Shown piece by piece: positions 15,669 through 23,920 of a stretch of 64,000 nucleotides of DNA. The first letter of the stretch is position 1. The number at the start of each line of letters is the position of its first letter. Position numbers and translations under genes: made by a program. Origin of the DNA: JAWKIW01 sp046331175 (lineage in GTDB: Bacteria; Actinomycetota; Acidimicrobiia; Acidimicrobiales; Acidimicrobilacustridaceae); NCBI GenBank assembly GCA_046331175.1, contig JAXLRI010000006.1:1-64000 (forward strand), read 5' to 3'. The notes beneath the pieces were generated by a model. The model was not told the origin of the DNA. It was given only the letters and a program-made list of their open reading frames with translations, and searched no databases.

Positions 15669-18218
15669 CTAGAGCTTCTCGAGCGGCGCCCACGAGAGCA
15701 GCAGCTGCTTCTCGCCGACGCCCGGGAAGCGCACGGTGGCGACCGCCTTGTCACCCTCACCCTCGAGCCGGAGGATCACGCCCTCGCCGAAGGTCCCGTG
15801 GCGGACGTCGTCGCCGACCTGCAGGCCGAGGCGATCGGCGTGGGACGGCTGGGGCGGCGCCGGCTTGAGGGCGGCGTCGACCACCCGCTCGCGGTGGGCG
15901 ATGCGGCTGGCCCGGTCGTCCTCGTCGGGGTCGTACGAGCCGAACGACCGGCGCCGCTCGCCGCCACCGGAGCCGGAGCCGCCTCCGGACCCGCTGCCGG
16001 AGCCGGAGCCCGAACCGCTGCCGTACGCACCACCCCGGCCGCTCGAACCCCACCCGCCGCCGGCGCCCGTTGACCGCCGCGACCCGCGCCGCTCGCCCTG
16101 CACGCGGTGCACCAGCTCGTCGGGGATCTCGTCGAGGAAGCGGCTGGGCGGGTTGTACTGCGTGCCGCCGTAGAGGGTGCGGGCCCACGCGTGGGTGAGG
16201 TACAGCCGCTGCATGGCCCGGGTGATGCCCACGTAGGCGAGGCGGCGCTCCTCCTCGAGCTGGTCGGGTTCGCCGATCGAGCGCAGGTGCGGGAAGACCC
16301 CGTCCTCGAGGCCCACCAGAAACACCGTCGGGTACTCGAGGCCCTTGGCCGAGTGCAGCGTCATGAGCACGACCGACGAGTCGTCGTCGTCGATGTCGTC
16401 GGTGTCGGCCACCAGCGAGACCTGCTCGAGGAACTCGTCGACGGCGGTGAACTCCTGGGCGGCGCCCACCAGCTCGGCCAGGTTCTCGATGCGACCCTCG
16501 GCCTCGACGGAGTGCTCGGCCTCGAGCTCGGCGATGTAGCCGGATCGCTTCAGCAGCTCCTCGAGGACCAGGGCCGGGCCGTCCTGGACGTAGTCGGCCA
16601 CGCCGTCGACGAGGATCAGGTACTTCTCGATGCCACGCAGCGCCTTGCTCGACACGCCGGCCTCGTCGGCCCGGCGCAGCGCCTGCAGGAACGTGAGGCC
16701 GTGGGCGGCGGCGAAGACGTCGAGCTTGGCCACCGACGAATCGCCCACCCCCCGCTTCGGCACGTTGAGGGTCCGCTTGATCGACACCTCGTCGGCGGGG
16801 TTCACCACCGCCTTCAGGTAGGCGAGCGCGTCCTTGACCTCGCGGCGGTCGTAGAAGCGGGTGCCGCCCACCACCTTGTAGGGGATGGACGAGCGCATGA
16901 GCTGCTCCTCCACCACCCGGCTCTGGGCGTTGGTGCGGTAGAAGATCGCCATCTCGCCCCAGCGGCACGCGCCGGTGTCGTGCAGGTGGGTGAGCTGGCG
17001 GGTGACGAACTGGGCCTCGTCGACCTCGTCGTCGGCCTCGTAGCGCACGATGGCCTCGCCGTGGCCGGCGTCGGTCCACAGCTCCTTGGGCTTGCGGCCG
17101 AGGTTGTTGGCGATGACGGCGTTGGCGGCGTCGAGGATGGTCTGGCTCGACCGGTAGTTCTGCTCGAGCACGATCACGGTGGCGTCGGGGAACGCCTCCT
17201 CGAACTCGAGGATGTTGCGGATGTCGGCCGCTCGGAAGCTGTAGATCGACTGGTCGGCGTCGCCCACGACGCAGACGTTGTGGTGCTCGCCGCCGAGCAG
17301 CAGGACCAGCTCGTTCTGCACCTGGTTGGTGTCCTGGTACTCGTCGACGAGCACGTGGCGGAACCGCTGGCGGTAGTGGGCCAGCACGTCGGGGTGCTCG
17401 CGGAACAGCTGGACCGCCTTGCCCAGCAGGTCGTCGAAGTCCATGGCCCCGGCCTTGAGCAGGCGGGCCTGGTACTCGCGGTAGACCTCGGCGATCTTGC
17501 GCTCGAAGATCACCCGGGCCCGCTCGCTGTACGCGTCGACGTCGAGGCCCTCGTTCTTGGCCGCCGAGATGGTGGCGTGCACCGAGCGGGGCGGGAACTT
17601 CTTGGGGTCGAGGTTGAGGTCGCGGATGACGTAGCCGGTGAGGCGCTGGGCGTCGGCCTGGTCGTAGATGGTGAAGCTGGAGGGGTACCCGAGCTTGTCG
17701 CCGTCGCGGCGCAGGATCCGCACGCACGCCGAGTGGAACGTGGACACCCACATCTTCTGGGCGACCGGGCCGATCAGCTTGGCCACGCGCGACTTCATCT
17801 CGTCGGCGGCCTTGTTGGTGAAGGTGATGGCGAGGATCTCGAACGGGGACACGCCCTCGTTGCGGATCAGGTGGGCGATGCGGTGGGTGAGCACGCGCGT
17901 CTTGCCCGACCCGGCGCCGGCGATGACGAGCAGCGGTCCCTCGGCGTGGGTGACGGCCTCGAGCTGCACCGGGTTCAGGCCGTCGAGCAGGTCGGGCCGG
18001 GAGGGACCCGAGGGCGCGTCGTCGTCGACCCAGCCCTCGGCGTCGTCGGCGTCGAACCGCTCGGGGTCGAACGGCGCCGCAGGGGGTTCGGCCAGGTCGG
18101 CGGGCCGGGGGCCACCGAGCGGGACCGCCTCGGCGACCGGCGCATCGCCGGCGGGAGCGGTACCGCCCGGCTCGTCGCCCGAGCCGTCGTCGAGGGCGAA
18201 GGGGAGCTGCTCGGCCAT
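15669..18218 (-). CDS. pcrA: ATP-dependent DNA helicase PcrA/UvrD
   Basis: This 849-residue SF1A helicase takes part in repair and in clearing RNA polymerase. An acidic disordered N-terminus (1-80) precedes the helicase. Visible motifs: AGAGSGKT (Walker A, near 101-108), AITFTNKAADEM (Ia), DEYQDTN (II), DADQSIYSFRAAD (III), QNYRSS (IV), TLHSAKGLE (V) and VGITRA (VI). A Gly-Ser repeat linker (encoded around 15960-16040) leads to a C-terminal Tudor-like domain with HGTFGEGVILRL, known in PcrA to contact RNA polymerase. The ATG is 9 bases past a TAGGGT box (18228-18233). Confidence 0.96.
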   Translation of the reverse strand: MAEQLPFALDDGSGDEPGGTAPAGDAPVAEAVPLGGPRPADLAEPPAAPFDPERFDADDAEGWVDDDAPSGPSRPDLLDGLNPVQLEAVTHAEGPLLVIAGAGSGKTRVLTHRIAHLIRNEGVSPFEILAITFTNKAADEMKSRVAKLIGPVAQKMWVSTFHSACVRILRRDGDKLGYPSSFTIYDQADAQRLTGYVIRDLNLDPKKFPPRSVHATISAAKNEGLDVDAYSERARVIFERKIAEVYREYQARLLKAGAMDFDDLLGKAVQLFREHPDVLAHYRQRFRHVLVDEYQDTNQVQNELVLLLGGEHHNVCVVGDADQSIYSFRAADIRNILEFEEAFPDATVIVLEQNYRSSQTILDAANAVIANNLGRKPKELWTDAGHGEAIVRYEADDEVDEAQFVTRQLTHLHDTGACRWGEMAIFYRTNAQSRVVEEQLMRSSIPYKVVGGTRFYDRREVKDALAYLKAVVNPADEVSIKRTLNVPKRGVGDSSVAKLDVFAAAHGLTFLQALRRADEAGVSSKALRGIEKYLILVDGVADYVQDGPALVLEELLKRSGYIAELEAEHSVEAEGRIENLAELVGAAQEFTAVDEFLEQVSLVADTDDIDDDDSSVVLMTLHSAKGLEYPTVFLVGLEDGVFPHLRSIGEPDQLEEERRLAYVGITRAMQRLYLTHAWARTLYGGTQYNPPSRFLDEIPDELVHRVQGERRGSRRSTGAGGGWGSSGRGGAYGSGSGSGSGSGSGGGSGSGGGERRRSFGSYDPDEDDRASRIAHRERVVDAALKPAPPQPSHADRLGLQVGDDVRHGTFGEGVILRLEGEGDKAVATVRFPGVGEKQLLLSWAPLEKL

Positions 18219-18478
18219 GGCCCGCCCACCCTACCCACCACCGCTGACACCACCGGCCGGGGCCGCCGGCCCTGGTGGGCCGTCCGGCCCACGGCGGTTC
18301 AGGTCCCGGTCAGTGCCCGGGCAGGACGTCGAAAGCAGGCTGTCACGCGCCCCTCACCGCCCGTTCCCACCGTCGTCGCACGCACCTCACAGGATCATGA
18401 GCACCGCTCACACCACCGAGCGCGCGGCACGCACCACGCCCCGCACACCACCTGCCGCCCCGCCCCTCGAGGAGACCC

Positions 18479-19678
18479 ATGACGAACGGGACGACCGCCA
18501 CGACCACGACCGTGCGCCTCGAGAGCCGGGGTGCCCAGGGCGGCACGGCCTGGCTCGAGCTCGACTACGACGGCCTGGCCCCGCCCGTCGACCTGTTCGG
18601 CGACCTGGCCATGGTCGGCTGGACGCCGCCGACGCCCGCGCCTCCACCCCGCGACGCCATCGACTGGAGCCGCCCCGACGAGGCCACCGGGCAGCGCTTC
18701 ACCGTCCAGCCCTACCGGGTGACCGGCGCCAAGGTCGAGCCGCCCCGGGGCACCGGCCCGCGCGGCCAGTGGACCCCCGACGAGCGCCGGGCGTTCCTGC
18801 AGGTGCTCGGGGGCGTGCTCGCCCGCCACGGGCTGTCGCTCGGCGGCGCGACGCCGGCACCGGCACCGCCCCCGCCGGTCGTCGCAGCGGCCGCAGCCGC
18901 CCCCGCTCCGGTGGTCACGACGCTGCCGCCCCCGCCGGCGGCCGCGACCCTGCCCCCGGCGCCGCCCGCGGCGCCACCCCCCGCCGCCACCGCCCCGGCG
19001 GTGGACGCGGACGCGTTCTACCGGGTGGTCGTGGCCGTCGGCCGGGGCGTCGACGGTGCCGTGGTCGAGCAGGCGATGACCGGCCTCGGGCTCGAGGTGA
19101 CGTGGGAGCAGGTCCAGCGGATGGTCGCCCGCGTGTACCGCGGCTCGACCACCGAGACCCCCATGGCCCTGCCCGCCGCCACCGCCGTGTGCCCGGGGCG
19201 CCAGGTCGCCGACCTGGCCGCCGCCGTGGCCGCGACCGGGGCGATCGACACCCCGAGCTCGCTGGAGGTCCACCGGATCACCGGCGATGACATGGCCCGC
19301 TCGCTGCGCGACGAGGCCCCGCCGGAGGACTGGCCGACCGACCTGGTCCGGCTGGCGGTCACCGTCGACCCGCTGCGGGCCGACGAGGTGGCCGACGCCC
19401 TGGGCGACGCCGGCGCCGCGCCGGTGCGCCGGTCCCCCGCCCAGCGCGTCGTGCGCCGGGTGTACCGCGGCTCGACCACCGAGCGGGTCGTGCCGGCGGT
19501 GCTCCTCGAGGCCGGGGTGGTCGCCGACCTCGCCGACGCCGTGGTGCGCACCACCGCCCGCGCCAGCGGCCTCGACCCGGCCGACATCGCGGTCAGCGTC
19601 CCGTCACCAGCACCGGCACCCGCGGCCGTCCCGCCGTCGGGAGCCCCCGCCGCCCCCACCGCGACCGCCCTGGGATGA
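18479..19678 (+). CDS. Tandem PII-like T-loop domain protein, paralogue 1
   Basis: A 399-residue protein I cannot name. Residues 1-122 form a conserved domain with DGLAPPVDLFGDLAMVGW and RDAIDWSRPDEATGQRF. A Pro/Ala linker (123-177) follows. Two repeats then each start with a hydrophobic strand (YRVVVAV, RLAVTVDP), an acidic helix, and a VYRGSTTE loop (220-226 and 329-335) followed by a strand and helix. This order and the YRGS loop recall PII signal proteins, whose T-loop reads Y-[KR]-G-[AS]; the second YRGST repeat is followed by a VVPAVLLEAGVVAD strand-helix. The C-terminal PII signature is absent, so homology is inferred. No signal peptide is visible. Start ATG follows GAGGAGA. Its paralogue lies 272 bases downstream. 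The 260-base spacer to pcrA (18219-18478) holds short GC palindromes only. Confidence 0.75.
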   Translation: MTNGTTATTTTVRLESRGAQGGTAWLELDYDGLAPPVDLFGDLAMVGWTPPTPAPPPRDAIDWSRPDEATGQRFTVQPYRVTGAKVEPPRGTGPRGQWTPDERRAFLQVLGGVLARHGLSLGGATPAPAPPPPVVAAAAAAPAPVVTTLPPPPAAATLPPAPPAAPPPAATAPAVDADAFYRVVVAVGRGVDGAVVEQAMTGLGLEVTWEQVQRMVARVYRGSTTETPMALPAATAVCPGRQVADLAAAVAATGAIDTPSSLEVHRITGDDMARSLRDEAPPEDWPTDLVRLAVTVDPLRADEVADALGDAGAAPVRRSPAQRVVRRVYRGSTTERVVPAVLLEAGVVADLADAVVRTTARASGLDPADIAVSVPSPAPAPAAVPPSGAPAAPTATALG

Positions 19679-19743
19679 TCCACCGGGCCTCCGGCCCTGG
19701 TGGCCGGCACCGCCACCCGGTGCGGCCGCCGGCGGTGACGCCG

Positions 19744-19783
19744 GCCGGGTCGCCGGATCGCCGGGTCGCCGGGTCGCCGGGTC
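19744..19783. repeat. Five tandem copies of an 8-bp unit
   Basis: The unit GCCGGGTC is repeated five times without gaps, with one G-to-A change in copy two. It lies between the two PII-like paralogues. A Shine-Dalgarno-like GAGGGA precedes the second gene. Nothing else in 19679-19950 stands out. Confidence 0.7.
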
Positions 19784-19950
19784 AGGGACCCAACAGATCG
19801 GTGCGGGAAAGCCGTCGGTCAGCAAGGTGTCACCGGGTGCTCATCGGCCGTTGGCCGGATCGACCACGAGCCTGCCGACACTTGGGGTGGCAGTGATGCC
19901 GCGTCGAGCGCGATGGCGACGCGGCGACCCGAGCGATTCCGAGGGACCCG

Positions 19951-21240
19951 ATGACCACCGGTACGACCGTTGCGCTGTGCACGAAGGGCAGCCAGGGCAC
20001 CACCTGGCTGGAGGTGGGCTACGACGGCCTGGCCCCGCCCCTCGACCTGTTCGACGACCTGGCGATGATCGGCTGGCGCCCGCCGGCACCGGTGCCCCCG
20101 CCCCGTGATGCCATCGACTGGAGCCGCCCCGACGAGGCCACCGGACAGCGCTTCACGGTCCGGCCCTACCGGATCGAGGGGGCACGGGTCGACCCACCGC
20201 CGGGCAGCGGGCCGCGCCACCAGTGGACGGCCGACGAGCGCCGGGCCTTCGAGCAGACGCTCATCGGCGTCCTCGCCCGCCACGGCCTGGCCCTCGACGG
20301 CCACGGGGCCGCGCCGCCACCACGACCGGCGACGGCGCCCGCGGCCACCTCGGCGCCACCGGCGACCACCGCCGGGCTCCCACCCCCACCGACCACCGCG
20401 GTGCCGGCGGTGGCGGCCGGGCTCCCCCCGCCACCGGCCCCGGCCGCACCGGCGGCACCGCCACCACCCCCCGCCCGCTCCGGGGCGGCGGACGGCCTCG
20501 ATCCCGACGGCTTCTACCAGGTCATCGCCGTCGTCCCGCGGGGCGCGGACCGCTCGGCGATCACGGCCCACCTCGACCCCGACGCCCTCGCCCTGGACTG
20601 GGTGAAGGTCGAGCAGGTCGTCGACCGTCGCTACCGGGGTTCGGTGGTGGCCGAGCCGCTCGTCGTGCCGGCCGTGTCGGTGCTCGTCCCCGGGTCGCGC
20701 GCCGACGCGGTGCTCGCCGGCCTGGTCGAGCTCCACCTCGTCGCCGACGCCGAGGGCGCCGTGGTCCGGCGGGTCAGCGGCGACGAGCTGGCCGACGCGC
20801 TGCGGGCCGCCCCCGCCGCGGCGAGCCCGAACCGACCCTGGCCTCCGGGCGCCGCCCGGGTGGCGGTGGTGGTGGACCCGAAGCGGGCCCACCGGGTCGA
20901 GGCCGACCTGATCGCGGCCGGCGCGCTCGAGGTGCGCACCGCGCGGGTGCCCCGCGTGGTGGAGCAGCGCTACCGCGGGTCGACGACCACCGTGCGGGTG
21001 CCCGGCGTGCGGATCGAGGCGGCCGTACCCGCCCCCGCGGTGGCCGCCATGGCCCAGCTGGCGGCCACCGCCGGCGACGTGCCGCTGGCCGACGTGGAGC
21101 AGGTGCCGGCCGCCGACGACGAGGGACCGTCGCCGCCGAGCGGCGACGATGACCTCGACGCCCCACCAGCCGCTCGGACCGAGCCGGCCGAGCCGGCCGG
21201 ACCGGCCGACGTAGCGACGGACGCCGGGCGCGCCGCCTAG
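19951..21240 (+). CDS. Tandem PII-like T-loop domain protein, paralogue 2
   Basis: A 429-residue paralogue of the preceding gene, with the same plan: N-terminal domain (1-117) with DGLAPPLDLFDDLAMIGW and RDAIDWSRPDEATGQRF, a Pro-rich linker (118-183), then two repeats (about 186-290 and 300-390) carrying YRGS loops at 228-231 and 341-344, and an acidic Pro/Ala tail. The second repeat shows the PII-like series RVAVVVDPKRAHRVEADL, QRYRGSTTTVRV and PGVRIEAAVPAPAV. The N-terminal domain is more conserved between the two paralogues than the repeats, so that part may hold a shared binding site. The ATG is preceded by GAGGGA. Function unknown. Confidence 0.75.
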   Translation: MTTGTTVALCTKGSQGTTWLEVGYDGLAPPLDLFDDLAMIGWRPPAPVPPPRDAIDWSRPDEATGQRFTVRPYRIEGARVDPPPGSGPRHQWTADERRAFEQTLIGVLARHGLALDGHGAAPPPRPATAPAATSAPPATTAGLPPPPTTAVPAVAAGLPPPPAPAAPAAPPPPPARSGAADGLDPDGFYQVIAVVPRGADRSAITAHLDPDALALDWVKVEQVVDRRYRGSVVAEPLVVPAVSVLVPGSRADAVLAGLVELHLVADAEGAVVRRVSGDELADALRAAPAAASPNRPWPPGAARVAVVVDPKRAHRVEADLIAAGALEVRTARVPRVVEQRYRGSTTTVRVPGVRIEAAVPAPAVAAMAQLAATAGDVPLADVEQVPAADDEGPSPPSGDDDLDAPPAARTEPAEPAGPADVATDAGRAA

Positions 21241-21286
21241 CGCGCCGCCGCGACCCTCAGGACGGGACCCCGGGCGCGGCCGAGGG

Positions 21287-22111
21287 TCAGGCGGTGGCGG
21301 CCGGTTCGACCAGGCGGGTGCGGAACAGGTCGAGCACCTGCTCGAGCGCGTCGTGGGTGGGGTGGCCCGGCTCGTCGACGAGGTCCTCGGTCACCACCGA
21401 GTGGGCGGCCTTGCGGATGCCCCACGGGTTGCCCGGCGACGAGTCGATCTCGACCCCGACGAAGGCGTCGCCCAGCTCGCGGCGCAGGGTCTCGAAGCGC
21501 TCGGGCGGCGACAGCTTGTCGCCGGTGAAGCGCAGCCCGAGCACGCACACCCCGTCGGCGGCCCGCTCCTTGACCTTGGCGAGGTCGGCCGGCGACAGGT
21601 GCACGTCGGCCTTCTTCTTGCCGCTCGGCCCGATCGGCAGCGACGGCTGCGACAGCACCGGGGCCAGGAGGTGCTCGTCGACCATCATCCCCAGGGCGAA
21701 GCCGCCGGTGAAGCACATGCCGATCGCCCCGACGCCCGGGCCGCCGCAGCGCTCCCACTCAGATCGGCCGAGGGCCCGCAACCAGTCGGTGACCGGCGCG
21801 GTGCGGCCGGCGGCGAAGGCGGCGAACTCCTTGGAGACGCACGCCGGAGCGATCGACTTGAGCATGTAGCCCATGCGGGGCTTTCCGCCCGCGGTCATCG
21901 GGTCGGCACCCGGCTCGCCGAACAGCACCGGCAGCGCCACCGAGCAGCCGATGCCCACCACCCGCCGGGCGAAGTCGGCGACCTTCGGCGTGAGGCCGGG
22001 CATCTCGGCCATCACGATCACCGCCGGACCCGAGCCGGCGCGGTAGACCACGCGCTCCTCGCCGCCGTGGGTGAAGGATCCGAGCGCGAAGTCGTGGAGG
22101 TCGTCGGGCAC
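21287..22111 (-). CDS. Dienelactone hydrolase family protein
   Basis: This 274-residue alpha/beta hydrolase shows the DLH features: AVIVMAEMPGLTP with the early acidic residue, GAIGMCFTGGFAL with the cysteine nucleophile, and a histidine near the C-terminus (KAAHSVV). An Asp/Glu for the triad lies in between. The substrate is not readable; family members hydrolyse lactones and related esters. The GTG at 22111 is chosen because a TACGCT box (22119-22124) precedes it by 7 bases (leaderless pattern); a TTG at 22129 would put the start inside or before that box. The gene converges with the PII-like pair. Confidence 0.87.
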   Translation of the reverse strand: MPDDLHDFALGSFTHGGEERVVYRAGSGPAVIVMAEMPGLTPKVADFARRVVGIGCSVALPVLFGEPGADPMTAGGKPRMGYMLKSIAPACVSKEFAAFAAGRTAPVTDWLRALGRSEWERCGGPGVGAIGMCFTGGFALGMMVDEHLLAPVLSQPSLPIGPSGKKKADVHLSPADLAKVKERAADGVCVLGLRFTGDKLSPPERFETLRRELGDAFVGVEIDSSPGNPWGIRKAAHSVVTEDLVDEPGHPTHDALEQVLDLFRTRLVEPAATA

Positions 22112-22309
22112 GGGCGGCAGCGTAGCCAAGGGCGTCGCTCGGCTCCCGGCCCGCGACCGAACCGGCTCCGCCCGGGTCGGGCCGGGGGCCGGCCCGACCC
22201 GGGCGTCGGTCGCGGCTCACCCGAACCCGGGCGGGAGCGTCGTCGGCGCTGCCGTAACGTCGGGCCGCCGCCCGCGGTCCCACCGGGACCGCCACCCGAG
22301 GAACGAGCC

Positions 22310-23308
22310 ATGACCGACCCCGACCCGACCGACGCCGCCCCCGACCTGCACCCCGACGACCCGGTGGCGCTCCCCCGACGGCGTCCGTTCCGGTTCGGGC
22401 TGCAGGCCTCCAGCGCCCCCGACGCCCGGGCGTGGCGCGAGCTGGCCCGCAAGGCCGAAGACCTCGGCTTCGCCACCCTGACGGTGGCCGACCACCTCGA
22501 CGACCAGCTGGCCACCACACCGGCCCTCATGGCAGCGGCCGAGGCCACCACCACCCTGCGCATCGGGGCGCTCGTCTACTGCAACGACTACCACCACCCC
22601 GTCGTGCTGGCGAAGGAGGCCGCCACCCTCGACCTCCTGTCCAGCGGTCGCTTCGAGATGGGGCTCGGCGCCGGTTGGATGACCACCGACTACGAGCAGG
22701 CCGGCATCGCCCTCGACCCGCCCAAGCTCCGCATCGACCGCATGACCGAAGCGCTGGCGGTCATCAAGGGCCTCTTCGCCGACGGCCCGGTCACCTTCTC
22801 GGGCGACCACTACGAGATCCGCGGGCTCGAGGGTGCGCCCAAGCCCGTGCAACGGCCCCACCCACCGATCCTGATCGGCGGCGGCGGCAAGCACGTGCTG
22901 CAGGTGGCGGGGCGCGAGGCCGACATCGTCGGGCTCAACATCCGCCTCGACCAGGGCCGCATCGACGACAGCGCCGGTCCCACCGCCACGCGGGCGGCCA
23001 CCAAGCGCAAGCTGCGCTGGATCCACGAGGCCGCCGGCGACCGCTACGACGACCTCGAGCTGCAGGCCCGCATCCACCTGGTGCAGATCACCGACGACCG
23101 CCCAGCGCTGGCCGAGGTCATCGGCCCGGCCTTCGGCCTCACGCCGGCCGACGCCCTCGAGTGCCCCCACGCGCTGGCGGGCTCGGTGGACGAGATCGTC
23201 GAGCAGTGCCGGTCACGCCGCGACGACCTGGGCATCAGCTACATCGGCGTCGGCCTGGAGGCGATCGACGACATCGCGCCGGTGGTGGCCGCCCTGGCCG
23301 GCACCTGA
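22310..23308 (+). CDS. LLM-class F420-dependent oxidoreductase
   Basis: This 332-residue luciferase-like TIM-barrel protein probably uses coenzyme F420. It shows FRFGLQASSAPDARAWRELA, an AEDLGFATLTVADHL segment, LRIGALVYCNDYHHPVVLAKEAATLD, the LSSGRFEMGLGAGW motif and PKPVQRPHPPILIGGGG. These match the TIGR03621-type F420 LLM group. The substrate is unknown. Residues 1-25 are an acidic Pro-rich tail. A TAACGT box at 22255-22260 is a possible -10, leaving a leader of about 40 bases with a CGAGGAACG site before the ATG. Confidence 0.9.
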   Translation: MTDPDPTDAAPDLHPDDPVALPRRRPFRFGLQASSAPDARAWRELARKAEDLGFATLTVADHLDDQLATTPALMAAAEATTTLRIGALVYCNDYHHPVVLAKEAATLDLLSSGRFEMGLGAGWMTTDYEQAGIALDPPKLRIDRMTEALAVIKGLFADGPVTFSGDHYEIRGLEGAPKPVQRPHPPILIGGGGKHVLQVAGREADIVGLNIRLDQGRIDDSAGPTATRAATKRKLRWIHEAAGDRYDDLELQARIHLVQITDDRPALAEVIGPAFGLTPADALECPHALAGSVDEIVEQCRSRRDDLGISYIGVGLEAIDDIAPVVAALAGT

Positions 23309-23372
23309 CCCGAGCCGGCCGGCCCGAGGGCTGAGCCGGGAGTCGGGAGCCGGGCGGGCCCGGCGCGGCGCG

Positions 23373-23732
23373 TCAGCCCTCGAGCGCCCGGCGGGCGGCC
23401 CGCACCGAGGCCGGGTCGATCTCGCCGGTCTTGCGGACGCTGATGTGGCGGTTGAGCCGGTCCTCGATGGAGCGCACGGAGGCGGTCGGCGCGGTGGCGG
23501 TGCGGCCCAGGGCCTGCCAGCGCCCGTTGCCGTCGGGCACGAAGACCAGGCAGTCGCCGACGGCGACGCCGTCGGGGAGGGTGGTCAGCGGGAAGAACCA
23601 CTCCTCGGCGTCCGGGCCGATCAGGACGCGCGCCACCCCGTCGTCGACCTCCTCGACGCGGCCGTCGGCCGAGTCACCCAGGTGGTGCTCCACCGGCTGC
23701 GATGGCCCCACGTGCACTCCCTCGTTCGGCAT
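23373..23732 (-). CDS. DUF3006-like small protein
   Basis: A 119-residue protein with a central beta-barrel-like core, DGRVEEVDDGVARVLIG followed by FPLTTLPDGVAVGDCLVF, the arrangement of the DUF3006 family. A basic C-terminus (SIEDRLNRHISVRKTGEID) follows. Role unknown. The ATG at 23732 is chosen because an upstream extension to 23888 adds only low-quality sequence. It converges with the LLM gene. Confidence 0.65.
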   Translation of the reverse strand: MPNEGVHVGPSQPVEHHLGDSADGRVEEVDDGVARVLIGPDAEEWFFPLTTLPDGVAVGDCLVFVPDGNGRWQALGRTATAPTASVRSIEDRLNRHISVRKTGEIDPASVRAARRALEG

Positions 23733-23920
23733 CGACCCCCGCGCTGGTCGCTGCATCCTCCGCGATCGCCTGACGACCCTGCCCGGGATCGTCCCTGACT
23801 GCATCGACCACCCCGGGGGCCCGACTTGAGCACGTTCCGCGGCCATCAGCGCGGATCTCGGGCCCACGGGGGGCCCCGACGGCCGCACCGGACCGGGCGC
23901 GGGGCGTCACTCCCGGGGCG

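Noticed and set aside
18397..18480. ATG at 18397 as the start of a gene before the PII-like pair
   Set aside because: Its frame becomes Arg/Pro-rich and overlaps the true gene; the ATG at 18479 has a ribosome site and matches the paralogue's start.
23349..23364. GC palindrome between the LLM and DUF3006-like genes as a terminator
   Set aside because: The loop is only two bases and the stem seven, too weak to claim.
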